Shown: in pieces, positions 17,372 to 26,330 of the stretch | Layout of the letters: every line of letters begins with the position of its first letter | How positions within the stretch are numbered: position 1 is the stretch's first letter | Assembly (NCBI RefSeq): GCF_003182485.1 | Contig: NZ_QGTX01000001.1 | Coordinates: 3,550,001-3,614,000 of the forward strand | From: Geodermatophilus normandii | GTDB lineage: Bacteria > Actinomycetota > Actinomycetes > Mycobacteriales > Geodermatophilaceae | DNA length: 64,000 bases | Direction of reading: 5' to 3' | Translations under genes and position numbers: made by a program | The notes under the pieces: generated by a model | Seen by the model: only the letters and a program-made list of their open reading frames with translations | Told to the model about the DNA's origin: nothing | The model's database searches: none

Positions 17372-17899
17372 CTACTCCACCACCACCGGCGCCATCAGCC
17401 GGAAGGCCTCCAGCTCGACGTCGTACCAGCGGCGCAGCCGGCCCAGCGGCGCCATGCCCAGGCGGCGGCACACCGCCAGCGAGGCCTCGTTGCCGGGCCG
17501 CACGACGGCGTAGACCTCCGGCAGGCCGGCGCCGAAGGCGTGCTCGACCACCGCCCCGGCCGCCTCGGTGGCGTAGCCGCGGCCCCAGCTGTCCGGGTGC
17601 AGGTGCCAGCCCACCTCGACCTCCCCGACGCCGCCGGGCAGCGGCTTGAGCAGCACCGTGCCGGCCACGACGGGTGCCGGGCCGCGGACCTCGATCGCCC
17701 AGGTGCCGTGCAGCGGGTCGGCGCGGCGGATCTCCGCCCACCGGCAGACGAGCTCGACCGGGCCCACCGAGGGGGTGCCGCCCAGCCAGCGGGTCACCTC
17801 CTCGCGCCGGTACATGTCCGTCAGGCGGGCGAGGTCGTCGCGGCGGGTCGTCCACGGGCGCAGCCGCAGCCGGTCGGTGAGCAGTTCCCCGTCCGGCAC
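17372..17899 (-). CDS. GNAT N-acetyltransferase (RimJ/RimL type)
   Basis: A 175-residue acetyltransferase. The N-terminal LLTDRLRLRPWT strand is typical of RimJ/RimL-like GNATs, and the acetyl-CoA pyrophosphate loop region is visible as WGRGYATEAAGAVVEHAF. AVVRPGNEASLAVCRRLGM is the matching C-terminal helix with the conserved Asn. The GTG start precedes TTDRLRLR by a few residues. Convergent with plsC, six bases apart. Acceptor (protein, aminoglycoside or small molecule) unknown. Confidence 0.9.
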   Translation of the reverse strand: MPDGELLTDRLRLRPWTTRRDDLARLTDMYRREEVTRWLGGTPSVGPVELVCRWAEIRRADPLHGTWAIEVRGPAPVVAGTVLLKPLPGGVGEVEVGWHLHPDSWGRGYATEAAGAVVEHAFGAGLPEVYAVVRPGNEASLAVCRRLGMAPLGRLRRWYDVELEAFRLMAPVVVE

Positions 17900-17969
17900 C
17901 GCGGCTGCCTACCCGGCGTGTCCCGCCCTATCCACGCACCCGCCGCCGGACCGCCCGCGGGACGCCGTC

Positions 17970-19529
17970 ATGCTCGGCGGCGTGACCCCGCCCGACTCCC
18001 CGACCGCCGACGTCCCGCCCGACCTGCTGCTCACCGACGTGACCGTCGGCGACCGGCCCGGCCGCGCCGTGCACGTCGCCGGCGGGCGGATCACCTGGAT
18101 CGGCGCCGCCGCCGACGCGCCGCGTGCCGGGCAGGTGATGGCGGGGGAGGGCGCGCTGCTCACGCCGGCGTTCGTGGACGCGCACGTGCACGCCACGGCG
18201 ACCGGCCTGGCACTCACCGGCCTCGACCTCCACTCGAGGTCGAGCCTCGCCGACGCCGTGGCGGCGGTCGCCGAGGCGGTCCGCACCGCTCCGCCGGGGA
18301 TCCTGCTCGGCACCGGCTGGGACGAGACCGGCTGGCCCGAGGGCCGCGGGCTCACCCGCGCCGACCTCGACGCCGTCGTCGGGGACCGCCCGGCCTACCT
18401 CGCCCGTGTCGACGTCCACTCCGCCACCGTCTCGACGGCGCTGCTCGACCTCGTGCCCGGGATCCGGGACCTGCCCGGTGCCTCGCCCGACGGGCAGCTG
18501 CGCCTCGACGCCCACCACGCCGCCCGCCAGGCCGCCTACGGAGCGGTGACCGCGCAGCAGCGCGCCGCCGCGCAGGCCGCCACCCTCGCCGAGGCGGCCC
18601 GGCTGGGCATCGGCAGCCTGCACGAGATGGCCGGACCCGAGGTGTCCAGCGCCGAGGACCTGCGCGCGCTGCTGGTCCTCGCCCGGGAGCGGCCCGGGCC
18701 GCGGGTGGCCGGCTACTGGGGCGAGCTGGCCGAGCGCGGCGGACTGGAGCTGGTGCGCGAGCTCGGCCTGGCCGGCGCCGGCGGCGACCTGTTCTGCGAC
18801 GGCGCGTTCGGCTCGCACACCGCGGCGCTGAGCGCTGCCTACCGCGACCGCCCCGGCACCGCCGGCGCGCTGCGCTTCGCGACCGCCCAGCTGGTGGAGC
18901 ACGTGCGCGCGTGCACCGCCGCCGGCGTGCAGGCCGGCTTCCACTGCATCGGCGACGCCGCCGTCGGCCAGGTCCTCGACGCCGTCGGCGCGGTGGTCGC
19001 GGAGCTGGGCCTCCCGGCGGTGCGGGCCTGCCGCCACCGGCTCGAGCACGTGGAGATGGCCGGCGCGGAGGCGGTCGAGCGGATGCGCGCGTGGGGGATG
19101 GTCGCCAGCGTCCAGCCCGCCTTCGACGCCACGTGGGGCGGCCCGTCGGGGATGTACGCCGAGCGCCTGGGCGCCGACCGCGCCGCGGCCTGCAACCCGT
19201 TCGCCGACCTCGCCGACGCCGGGGTGGCCCTGGCACTGGGCAGCGACGCCCCGGTGACGCCGATGGACCCCTGGGGCGGCGTGCACGCGGCGGTCGACCA
19301 CCGCACCGCGGGCGCGGGCCTGCGCCCGTTCGACGCCTTCGACGCGGCCACCCACGGCGGCTGGCACGCGATCGGTGCCGAGACCGCGGCCGGCCCGCTC
19401 GCGCCCGGCGCCCCCGCCGACCTGGCGCTGTGGGACACCGACGCCACCCTCTCGGCCGTCCTCGACCGCCGCCTGCGGCCCGGGTGCCGGCAGCTCGTCG
19501 TCGCCGGGACGCCGGTGCGGTCGCTGTAA
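17970..19529 (+). CDS. Amidohydrolase (YtcJ-like, amidohydrolase_3)
   Basis: A 519-residue metal-dependent hydrolase. The HxH metal motif is DAHVHATATG at about residue 70, SLHEMAGPE and GFHCIGDAA supply later ligands, RHRLEHVEMAG gives a conserved His, and LGSDAPVTPMDPWGGVHAAV carries the final Asp. The composite N- and C-terminal beta sandwich is normal for the family. ATG 17970 or GTG 17982 could be the start. Relatives hydrolyse amides or deaminate small compounds; the substrate is unknown. Confidence 0.9.
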   Translation: MLGGVTPPDSPTADVPPDLLLTDVTVGDRPGRAVHVAGGRITWIGAAADAPRAGQVMAGEGALLTPAFVDAHVHATATGLALTGLDLHSRSSLADAVAAVAEAVRTAPPGILLGTGWDETGWPEGRGLTRADLDAVVGDRPAYLARVDVHSATVSTALLDLVPGIRDLPGASPDGQLRLDAHHAARQAAYGAVTAQQRAAAQAATLAEAARLGIGSLHEMAGPEVSSAEDLRALLVLARERPGPRVAGYWGELAERGGLELVRELGLAGAGGDLFCDGAFGSHTAALSAAYRDRPGTAGALRFATAQLVEHVRACTAAGVQAGFHCIGDAAVGQVLDAVGAVVAELGLPAVRACRHRLEHVEMAGAEAVERMRAWGMVASVQPAFDATWGGPSGMYAERLGADRAAACNPFADLADAGVALALGSDAPVTPMDPWGGVHAAVDHRTAGAGLRPFDAFDAATHGGWHAIGAETAAGPLAPGAPADLALWDTDATLSAVLDRRLRPGCRQLVVAGTPVRSL

Positions 19530-19676
19530 CCACCCGGTCCGGCGACCGCACGCCCGGGGGACCCCGCAGGTCGCGCGGGAGGACGCGCCCCGCGGGGTGG
19601 GATGCTGGTCGACGGGCCGTGACCGCGGCCGTCCCGCGGGCGCCGCCCGCGGGAGACCCACGCGGGGAGGTCGGGA

Positions 19677-21307
19677 GTGCCGCCAGCAGCCGTGACCGAG
19701 GCGGTGGCCACCGGCTCCGCCACGCCCGGGTCCGGCGGACGGTCCCGCCACCGCCTGCCGTGGCGCACCCTGCTGGCCCTCGCCGGCGGCCTCGCGCTGC
19801 TGCTCGCCTTCCCCGGCCACTCCCTCCCGCCGCTGGCGGTGCTGGGCCCCGCGGCGCTCGCGCTGGCCGTCCGCGGCCGCCGGGCCCGCTCGGGGGCGTG
19901 GCTGGGCCTGGTCCTCGGCCTGGCGTTCTTCGTGCCGCTGCTGTCGTGGAGCGGCGTCTACGTGGGCTCGTTCCCCTGGCTGGCGCTCGCGGTCTCCCAG
20001 GCGCTGTTCGTGGCGCTGCTCGGGGCGGCGTCGGCGGCGGTCTCCCGGTCGCGGCTGTGGCCGCTGTGGACCGCGGCGCTGTGGGTGGCCGAGGAGGCCC
20101 TGCGCGGCCGCGTTCCCCTCGGCGGGTTCCCCTGGGGCCGGCTGGGGCTGAGCCAGACCGACGGGCCGTTCCTGTCCCTGGCCGCCTACGGCGGGGTGCC
20201 GCTGGTCTCCTTCGCCGTCGCGCTCACCGGGACCCTGCTGGCCGCCGCCGTCCTGGCGCTGGCCCGGGCCTGGCGCGCCGCCGGGACCGACCGCGGCACC
20301 CGGCGTCCCGCGCTGCGCGCCGCGGCCGCCGCTGTCGCCGCCGTCCTCGCCGTCCCCTGCTCGGCGCGCTCGCCTGGCTGCCGCTGCCCGGTCCCTCCCT
20401 CACCGAGGGCGGCCCGACGCGGACCGTCGCGGTGATCCAGGGCGACGTCCCGCAGGCCGGGCTGGACTTCAACGCCCGCCGCCGCGCGGTCCTGGACAAC
20501 CACGTGCAGCAGACGATCTCCCTCGCCGCGGCGGTGGCGGCCGGCGACCGGGCGCAGCCGGACCTGGTGGTGTGGCCGGAGAACAGCTCCGACATCGACC
20601 CCTACCTCAACGAGGACGCCGCGCGGCAGATCAGCCGGGCCGCCGAGGTGGTCGGCGCGCCGATCCTGGTCGGCGCGGTGGTCGAGGGACCGGGCCGGTT
20701 CATCAGCAACACCGGCATCGTGTGGGACCCCGAGACCGGGCCCGGTGACACCTACGTCAAGCGGCACCCGGTCCCGCTCGCCGAGTACGTGCCCGCGCGC
20801 GGCTTCTTCCGCCTCTTCAGCGACAAGGTCGACCTGGTCCGCCGCGACTTCGCCCACGGCACCGAGGTCGGCGTGCTGGAGATGGGCGGCGCGCGGGTCG
20901 GCGACGTCATCTGCTTCGAGGTGGTCTACGACTCCCTCGTCGCCGACACCGTCGAGGCCGGCGCCGGCATGCTCGTCGTCCAGACCAACAACGCCACCTT
21001 CGGGTTCACCGACGAGAGCGAGCAGCAGCTGGCCGCGAGCCGGCTGCGCGCGGTCGAGTTCGGCCGCACCGTCGTCGTCGCGGCCACCAGCGGCATCTCC
21101 GCGGTCGTGGCCCCCGACGGGTCGCTGGCCCGCCGCTCGGAGCTGTTCACCCCCGCGGTCTTCGTCGAGGACGTCGCCCAGCGTGACTCCACCACGCTCG
21201 CCGAGCGGCTCGGCGCCGCCCCGGAGTGGGTCCTCACCGCCCTGGGTGCGGGCGCCGTCCTGGCCGTCGCCGTCCCCGCCGGGCGCCGCCGGCGGGCCGC
21301 CCGGTGA
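19677..21307 (+). pseudogene. lnt: Apolipoprotein N-acyltransferase, frameshifted
   Basis: Lnt transfers the third acyl chain to lipoproteins. Bases 19677-20357 encode the multi-helix membrane part (for example GAWLGLVLGLAFFVPLLSWSGVY and PLGGFPWGRLGLSQ); from 20357 the nitrilase domain continues in the -1 frame (TVAVIQGDVPQ). The Glu-Lys-Cys triad is intact: WPENSSDID, YVKRHPVPLAEYVP and VICFEVVYDS. The break is at a run of four C (20354-20357); one extra C would restore a normal 543-residue protein. Both halves are well conserved, so this is either a recent mutation or a sequencing error in a C run. GGGAGG precedes GTG 19677. Confidence 0.87.
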
Positions 21308-22095
21308 GCGCGCCGCGGGTCCTGGTCGTCATCCCCACCTATGACGAGGTGGACAACCTCGAGCCGGTCCTCGACCGGCTGCACGCCGCCGTCCCCGACG
21401 CGCACGCCCTCGTCGTCGACGACGGCTCGCCCGACGGCACCGGAGACCTGGCCGAGAAGCTCGCCGCGCTGGACGCGCGGGTGCACGTGCTGCGTCGCAC
21501 CGGGAAGGCGGGGCTGGGCCCGGCCTACGTCGCGGGCTTCCGGTGGGGCCGCGAGCGGGGCTACGACGTCCTCGTCGAGATGGACGCCGACGGTTCCCAC
21601 CACCCCGAGCAGTTGCCGGCGCTGCTGGCCGCCCTCGACGGCGCCGACCTGGTGCTGGGCTCGCGTTACGTGCCCGGCGGCAGCGTGGAGGACTGGCCGC
21701 GCCGGCGGCTGCTGCTCTCGCGTCTGGGCAACGCCTACACCCGCCGGGCGCTGCGGCTGCCGCTGGCCGACGCCACGGGCGGCTTCCGCGCCGTCCGCGG
21801 CGAGCTGGTCGACCGGCTGCCCTTCGACCGGGTGGCCAGCCAGGGCTACTGCTTCCAGGTCGACTGGGCCTGGCGGGCCTGGCGCGCGGGTGCCCGCGTG
21901 GTGGAGGTGCCGATCACCTTCAGCGAACGCGAGTTCGGCAGGAGCAAGATGACGTCCTCGATCGTTGTCGAGGCGTTGGCACGGGTCACCGGATGGGGCC
22001 TGCAGGACCGGCTGGCCGATCGGCTGCCGGGCCGGGTCCCTCACCCCGTGCCGGGACGGGTCCGGGACGGCGGGCGGTCCAGCGAGGTCCGGTAG
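21304..22095 (+). CDS. ppm1: Polyprenol monophosphomannose synthase
   Basis: A GT2 glycosyltransferase of 263 residues that moves mannose from GDP-mannose to polyprenyl phosphate, the donor for lipomannan and protein O-mannosylation. Visible are VVIPTYDEVDNLEPVL, VVDDGSPDGTGD, the metal-binding EMDADGSHHPEQ and the late FSEREFGRSKMT motif. It lacks the C-terminal membrane domain found in some relatives, which suits pairing with Lnt. The GTG start overlaps the lnt stop in a GTGA, so translation is coupled; in mycobacteria the two are one fused protein. Confidence 0.93.
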   Translation: MSAPRVLVVIPTYDEVDNLEPVLDRLHAAVPDAHALVVDDGSPDGTGDLAEKLAALDARVHVLRRTGKAGLGPAYVAGFRWGRERGYDVLVEMDADGSHHPEQLPALLAALDGADLVLGSRYVPGGSVEDWPRRRLLLSRLGNAYTRRALRLPLADATGGFRAVRGELVDRLPFDRVASQGYCFQVDWAWRAWRAGARVVEVPITFSEREFGRSKMTSSIVVEALARVTGWGLQDRLADRLPGRVPHPVPGRVRDGGRSSEVR

Positions 22096-22136
22096 GCGGA
22101 CCCGGGCCGCCCGCGTGGCCGGACCGAGGGAGTGCC

Positions 22137-22649
22137 GTGGCACACCGGGTACGCGTGGTGGCGGGGCTGTGGGCCCTCGCCGAGATCATCGTCTTCGCGC
22201 TGGTCGCCGCCTGGATCGGCGTGGCCTGGACACTGCTGGCCGCGCTGGCGACCACCGTGCTGGGCTGGACGCTGGTGGCCCGCCAAGGAACCCGGGCGCT
22301 GGCCGACCTGCGGGAGCGCGCGCGGATGCACCGCCCGCCGGGCTCCGCGGCCACCGACGCCGGGCTGGTCGCCGCCGGCGGCGTGCTCATGGTGCTGCCG
22401 GGCTTCCTCGGCGACGTCGTGGGCCTGCTGTGCCTGCTGCCGCCCACCCGGCCGCTGGTGCGCGCCGTCGTCGGCCGGGGGCTGGCCGCGACGCTGGGCC
22501 TCGCGGGGCCGGTGCGGGTGCGCAGCTCCCGGGTGGAGACGTTCCCGCGGCCCCACGGCCCGGTGCGGGTCATCGAGGGCGAGGTCATCGAGGGCGAGGC
22601 CGTCGACGGCGGGGCTGCGGGGGAGGGGCTGCGGGGGAGGGGCACCTGA
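22137..22649 (+). CDS. fxsA: FxsA family membrane protein
   Basis: A 170-residue membrane protein with three to four helices. LAEIIVFALVAAWIGVAWTLL and DAGLVAAGGVLMVLPGFLGDVVGLLCLLPPTRPL are the FxsA signature helices. A charged C-terminal tail contains the short repeat VIEGEVIEGEAV. FxsA in E. coli affects phage T7 exclusion; its normal role is unknown. The start is a GTG seven bases after a GAGGGAG site. fxsA next to ppm1 and rbpA repeats the order around Rv2050-Rv2053c. Confidence 0.88.
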   Translation: MAHRVRVVAGLWALAEIIVFALVAAWIGVAWTLLAALATTVLGWTLVARQGTRALADLRERARMHRPPGSAATDAGLVAAGGVLMVLPGFLGDVVGLLCLLPPTRPLVRAVVGRGLAATLGLAGPVRVRSSRVETFPRPHGPVRVIEGEVIEGEAVDGGAAGEGLRGRGT

Positions 22650-22700
22650 TCCGCTAGGACGCCCGCCCGACGACGGGACCGGACCGGGTGCGGACGCAGA

Positions 22701-22732
22701 ACGGCCCCGGTGGGGAGTCCCACCGGGGCCGT
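22701..22732. terminator. 14-bp perfect hairpin terminator
   Basis: ACGGCCCCGGTGGG and CCCACCGGGGCCGT with a 4-base loop lie between the convergent fxsA and rbpA genes. It probably stops transcription from both sides. Confidence 0.85.
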
Positions 22733-22751
22733 CCGACTAGGAGAGCCGAGC

Positions 22752-23096
22752 TCAGCTGGCGCGGGTCCGCCGACCGCGCAGCACCTCGAGACGCTCGGCG
22801 AGGACCTCCTCGAGGTCCTCCACGGAGCGACGCTCGAGCAGCATGTCCCAGTGCGTCCGCGGCGGCTTGACCTTCTTGGGCGCCGGCTCGGAGCCGCCGA
22901 CCAGCTTGGCCGAACCGCCGTCGAACTTGCACTCCCAGGTGTCGGGCACCTCGGCGTCGTCGGCGAACGGCACGGTGAACTGGTGACCCGAGGGGCACTT
23001 GTACTCGACGTACTGCCGCTCGATCGGGGCGGTGTTCCGCTCGGTCTCGTAGCTCACGCTGCCCAGTCGGCTGCCCCGCAGGGAACGCTCGCCCAT
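22752..23096 (-). CDS. rbpA: RNA polymerase-binding protein RbpA
   Basis: A 114-residue actinobacterial transcription factor that binds RNA polymerase and the principal sigma factor and stabilises the open complex. Features in order: a basic N-terminal tail (GSRLGSVSYETERNT), the core with a Cys/His metal-type site (YKCPSGHQF ... TWECK), a basic linker (APKKVKPPRTHWDML) and the sigma-interacting helix (RRSVEDLEEVLAERLEVL). Length is normal. A SigR-type promoter lies about 90 bases upstream, and a strong hairpin follows the stop. Confidence 0.97.
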   Translation of the reverse strand: MGERSLRGSRLGSVSYETERNTAPIERQYVEYKCPSGHQFTVPFADDAEVPDTWECKFDGGSAKLVGGSEPAPKKVKPPRTHWDMLLERRSVEDLEEVLAERLEVLRGRRTRAS

Positions 23097-23183
23097 GGCA
23101 CACCGTCCTCTCGTGCTGGTGGTGTCGGTCAGGACTCTCCGCGCAGCAGGGGGTACCCACTGCGGGAGGGTGTCATGGAGACC

Positions 23184-23209
23184 AACGGCGGATTTCGCGG
23201 AGAGATTCC
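23184..23209 (-). promoter_or_regulatory. SigR/SigH-type promoter of rbpA
   Basis: On the minus strand GGAAT, exactly 18 bases, then GTT, the consensus for the thiol-oxidative-stress sigma factor SigR (Streptomyces) or SigH (mycobacteria). The -10 end is 88 bases before the rbpA ATG, giving a leader of about 80 bases. rbpA of Streptomyces coelicolor is a known SigR target, which supports the assignment. Confidence 0.82.
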
Positions 23210-23286
23210 GCTGAGTCGGTTCCCCATCATCGCATGGGGTGGTAATGGCGCGCGCACCGCCCCTCGGACGGGGGAGGCCGCGCCCC

Positions 23287-24018
23287 TCAGGAGAGGGCGA
23301 GCTGCCCCGGGCCGGCCGGGGTGGGGCCGAGCTGGCCCAGCACGTGGTGACGCCGGCACAGCACCTGGTAGTGCACGTCGGTGCCGGTGGCCGGGTCGTC
23401 GGTCTCCTCCGGCGCCGGCGTCGGCGCGGTGTCGGCGACCACCACCGTGGCTCCCGAGCGCACCATCGCGCCGTCGACGACGCGGGCGTTGAGCAGGCCC
23501 GGCAGGCCGCACCAGCACAACACCTCCACCTGGATGCGCTGCACGTCGTCGGCCACCTCGAGCAGCCGCTGCGTGCCGGGGAACAGCCGGGCGCGGAAGT
23601 CGGTGGTCAGCCCGAAGGCGTAGACGTCGACGTGCGAGGCGTCGACGAGCTCGGCGAGCTGGTCGACCTGCTCGGGGCTGAGGAACTGCGCCTCGTCGAC
23701 GATCAGGTAGTCCACGCGCCGCCCGTCGGCCCAGTGGCTGCGCACCAGCAGCGTCAGGTCGGTGCCGGGATCGACCTCGACGGCGTCGCGCGAGAGCCCC
23801 ACCCGGGAGCTGATCCGCGGCGCGGCCGACCGGTCGCCCTGGGTGACCAGCAGTCCCGAGCGGCCCTGCCGGCTCTGGTTGTGGTCGACCTGCAGCGCGA
23901 GGGTGGACTTGCCGCAGTCCATCGGGCCGTGGAAGAAGCGCAGGTGCGCCGGGGCGGGCGCGCGCCGCCGGTCGCCCGCGGCCGGGACCGCGGCGAGCGG
24001 GACGGACGGATCGCTCAC
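23287..24018 (-). CDS. tdk: Thymidine kinase, type II
   Basis: A 243-residue thymidine kinase of the salvage pathway. The P-loop is FFHGPMDCGKSTLAL (about residue 28-42), DYLIVDEAQFL is the Walker B/DEAQ box, VYAFGLTTDFRARLF is the flexible substrate region, and a structural zinc site is suggested by CWCGLPG and CRRHH. GTG at 24018 overlaps the stop of the upstream MFS gene in a GTGA, indicating translational coupling. The N-terminus is about 20 residues longer than usual and rich in Ala/Pro. Confidence 0.93.
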   Translation of the reverse strand: MSDPSVPLAAVPAAGDRRRAPAPAHLRFFHGPMDCGKSTLALQVDHNQSRQGRSGLLVTQGDRSAAPRISSRVGLSRDAVEVDPGTDLTLLVRSHWADGRRVDYLIVDEAQFLSPEQVDQLAELVDASHVDVYAFGLTTDFRARLFPGTQRLLEVADDVQRIQVEVLCWCGLPGLLNARVVDGAMVRSGATVVVADTAPTPAPEETDDPATGTDVHYQVLCRRHHVLGQLGPTPAGPGQLALS

Positions 24019-25367
24019 AGCCGCTCCGGCGGGGTGTTGCCGGCGGCCACCACGGCCCGGCGCATCGGCAGCCGCAGCAGCAGCAGGAACCCGGCCACGA
24101 AGAACACCACCAGGCTGACGATCGCGTACCGGTAGGAGCCGGTCAGCTGGTAGGTCAGGCCGAAGGCCAGCGGCCCCAGCCAGCTGGTCCCGCGGTCGCT
24201 GATCTCGTAGAAGCTGTAGTACTCCGCCTCCCGGCCGGCCGGGATCAGGTGGCTGAACAGCGACCGGGACAGCGCCTGGGTGCCGCCCTGCACCAGCCCG
24301 ATGACGGCGGCCAGCGCGTAGAACTGCGCGACCGCGCCCTCCTGCAGCGTGTACGCGGCCACCAGCACCGCCGTCCAGGCCACCAGGCAGCCGAGCACGG
24401 TGCGCTTGGCGCCGTAGCGGGCGGCCACCCGGCCCAGGCCCAGCGCCCCGACGACCGCGACCACCTGGACCATGAGGATGGCGCCGGTGAGCACCGACTG
24501 CGACAGCCCCAGCTCCTCGCTGGCGTAGGTGGCCGACAGCGAGATCACCGTCTGGACGCCGTCGTTGAACAGCAGGTAGGCGCCGAGGAACCACAGCGTC
24601 AGCGGGAACGCCCGCATGCCCTTCAGCGTCGCGGCCAGTTGCCGGAAGCCGCTGGTGGCGGCGCCGTGCGCGGCGGCCTGCGCCGGCCGATCGCGCAGCA
24701 GCGAGACGGTGACCAGCGTGAACAGGCCCCACCACAGCCCCGCCGTCGCCAGGCAGATCCGCACCGCCTCGCCGGAGGTCAGCCCGAGGGACTCCGCGCC
24801 CAGGAAGAGCCCCAGGTGGACGGCCAGCAGTAGCGCGCCGCCGACGTAGCCGAAGGCCCAGCCGCGGCTGGAGACGGCGTCGCGCTCGTCGGGGCCGGCC
24901 AGGTCGGGCAGCCACGAGTAGTAGACGACCGTCGCCGCGCCGAAGGCGACGTTGGCGACGACGAACAGCACCGCGCCGAGCAGGTAGCGCCCGTCGGCGA
25001 CGAAGAACAGGCAGGTCGCCGCCAGCGCCCCCAGGGCGGCCAGACCCCCGAGCAGCTGCCGCTTGCGGCCCGACCGGTCGGCGACGGCGCCGGTGATCGG
25101 CAGGACGAGCACCTGCAGGATGACGGAGAAGGACAGGACGTAGGAGAACCAGCTGCCGGGCGGGATGGACAGCCCGAGGAAGGGCAGCCGGCCGTCGGCA
25201 CCGGCGGCGTCCTCCGCGACGGTGGTCAGGTACGGCCCCAGGAAGACCGTGGTGACGCTGGTGTTGAACACCGACATCGCCCAGTCGTAGGAGTACCAGC
25301 CGAAGCGCTCGCGGCGCAGCGCGCGGTCGGCGGGGCCCGGGGCGGCCTGCAGCTCGGGGGCGGTCAC
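24015..25367 (-). CDS. MFS transporter, UMF1/Atg22-like
   Basis: A 450-residue permease with about twelve helices. The first cytoplasmic and helix-1 segment WYSYDWAMSVFNTSVTTVFLGPYL is the hallmark of the UMF1 (Atg22-like) family; the cytoplasmic loop ITGAVADRSGRKRQLLGG is the MFS A-motif and GRVAARYGAKRT a second copy. Fungal relatives export amino acids from the vacuole; bacterial substrates are unknown. GTG at 25367 is preferred to ATG at 25406 because conservation begins there; neither has a clear ribosome site. Confidence 0.88.
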   Translation of the reverse strand: MTAPELQAAPGPADRALRRERFGWYSYDWAMSVFNTSVTTVFLGPYLTTVAEDAAGADGRLPFLGLSIPPGSWFSYVLSFSVILQVLVLPITGAVADRSGRKRQLLGGLAALGALAATCLFFVADGRYLLGAVLFVVANVAFGAATVVYYSWLPDLAGPDERDAVSSRGWAFGYVGGALLLAVHLGLFLGAESLGLTSGEAVRICLATAGLWWGLFTLVTVSLLRDRPAQAAAHGAATSGFRQLAATLKGMRAFPLTLWFLGAYLLFNDGVQTVISLSATYASEELGLSQSVLTGAILMVQVVAVVGALGLGRVAARYGAKRTVLGCLVAWTAVLVAAYTLQEGAVAQFYALAAVIGLVQGGTQALSRSLFSHLIPAGREAEYYSFYEISDRGTSWLGPLAFGLTYQLTGSYRYAIVSLVVFFVAGFLLLLRLPMRRAVVAAGNTPPERL

Positions 25368-25430
25368 GGCCGGAGGGTGCCAGCCGGGACGGGGCACTTC
25401 CAGCACCGGGGGGTCACGGTGCGTCCTCGA

Positions 25431-26330
25431 TCAGGGGACGTCGTCGGGGACCACGCCGCCGGGGAAGGCCGCCGCGCCGGTCGTCGGCCGGGTGGGGTCG
25501 GGGTGCAGCGGCCCGCTGGCCGCGCGCAGCGGCACCAGCCCCCGGGTGATCGCGGCGGCGATCCGCATCCGCGCGCGGTTGGCGTCGCCCACCCGGCCCA
25601 CCTCGAGGTCCTCCATGAACACCGGGGGCCCGACGTGCACCCGCAGCACCGGCCGCCGCACCAGCGAGCGCGCCAGCGTGCGCAGCTTCCCCCAGTCGTT
25701 GCCGTACTGCAGCACCTCCTGCGCGCCCCACTGGCTGACCGGCAGCACCGGGACGCGGACGCCGAGGGCCAGCCGCGCCATGCCGGTGCGGCCACGCTCG
25801 GGCCACCCGTCCGGTGCCAGGCCGACCCGTCCCTCGGGATAGGCGACGACGTGCCCGCCGTGCACCAGCGCCACCTCGGTGACCCGTGCCGCGTGCCGGG
25901 CGTCCTCGGTGCCGCGCTGCACCCGGATGCCGCCGGCGCGCTCGAGCAGCGGCCCGGCCACCGGCGCGGAGATGATCCCGCCGGTGGCCATGATCCGCGG
26001 CACGACGCCGAGGCGGTGCAGCGCGACGGCGATGAGGAACGGGTCGAAGTCGCCGACGTGGTTGGCGGCCAGCAGCAGCGGCCCGCGGCGCAGCTCCTCG
26101 GGGATGGAGCCGGTGATCTCCACCCGGCCGAACAGGTCGACCAGCCAGGAGAAGTTCCGCAGCGTGAACCGCCAGAACCACCACGGCGGCGCCGCGGCGA
26201 TGGCCAGCTCGCGGACGAACCACTCGGGGTCGGTGTCGCGGAGGATGCCCTCGAGGTGGTCGGGCAGCGGCGGCGGCGTCGGCCGCCACTCCCGCAGCCA
26301 GGTGGCGAGCCGCCCGGGCAGGCCGCTCAC
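25431..26330 (-). CDS. Lysophospholipid acyltransferase family protein
   Basis: A 299-residue PlsC-type acyltransferase. The catalytic HX4D box is NHVGDFDPF (about residue 94), followed by a glycerol-phosphate-type motif AYPEGRVG. A W-rich hydrophobic stretch (PPWWFWRFTL) before the box may lie on the membrane. Its GTG start overlaps the GDPD stop as GTGA, so a phosphodiesterase and an acyltransferase of glycerolipid turnover are translated together. Acyl acceptor not known. Confidence 0.88.
   Translation of the reverse strand: MSGLPGRLATWLREWRPTPPPLPDHLEGILRDTDPEWFVRELAIAAAPPWWFWRFTLRNFSWLVDLFGRVEITGSIPEELRRGPLLLAANHVGDFDPFLIAVALHRLGVVPRIMATGGIISAPVAGPLLERAGGIRVQRGTEDARHAARVTEVALVHGGHVVAYPEGRVGLAPDGWPERGRTGMARLALGVRVPVLPVSQWGAQEVLQYGNDWGKLRTLARSLVRRPVLRVHVGPPVFMEDLEVGRVGDANRARMRIAAAITRGLVPLRAASGPLHPDPTRPTTGAAAFPGGVVPDDVP

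Noticed and set aside
20350-20360. Programmed -1 frameshift in lnt
   Set aside because: The C run is short and there is no clear X-XXY-YYZ slippery heptamer with a following stem; mutation or error is simpler.
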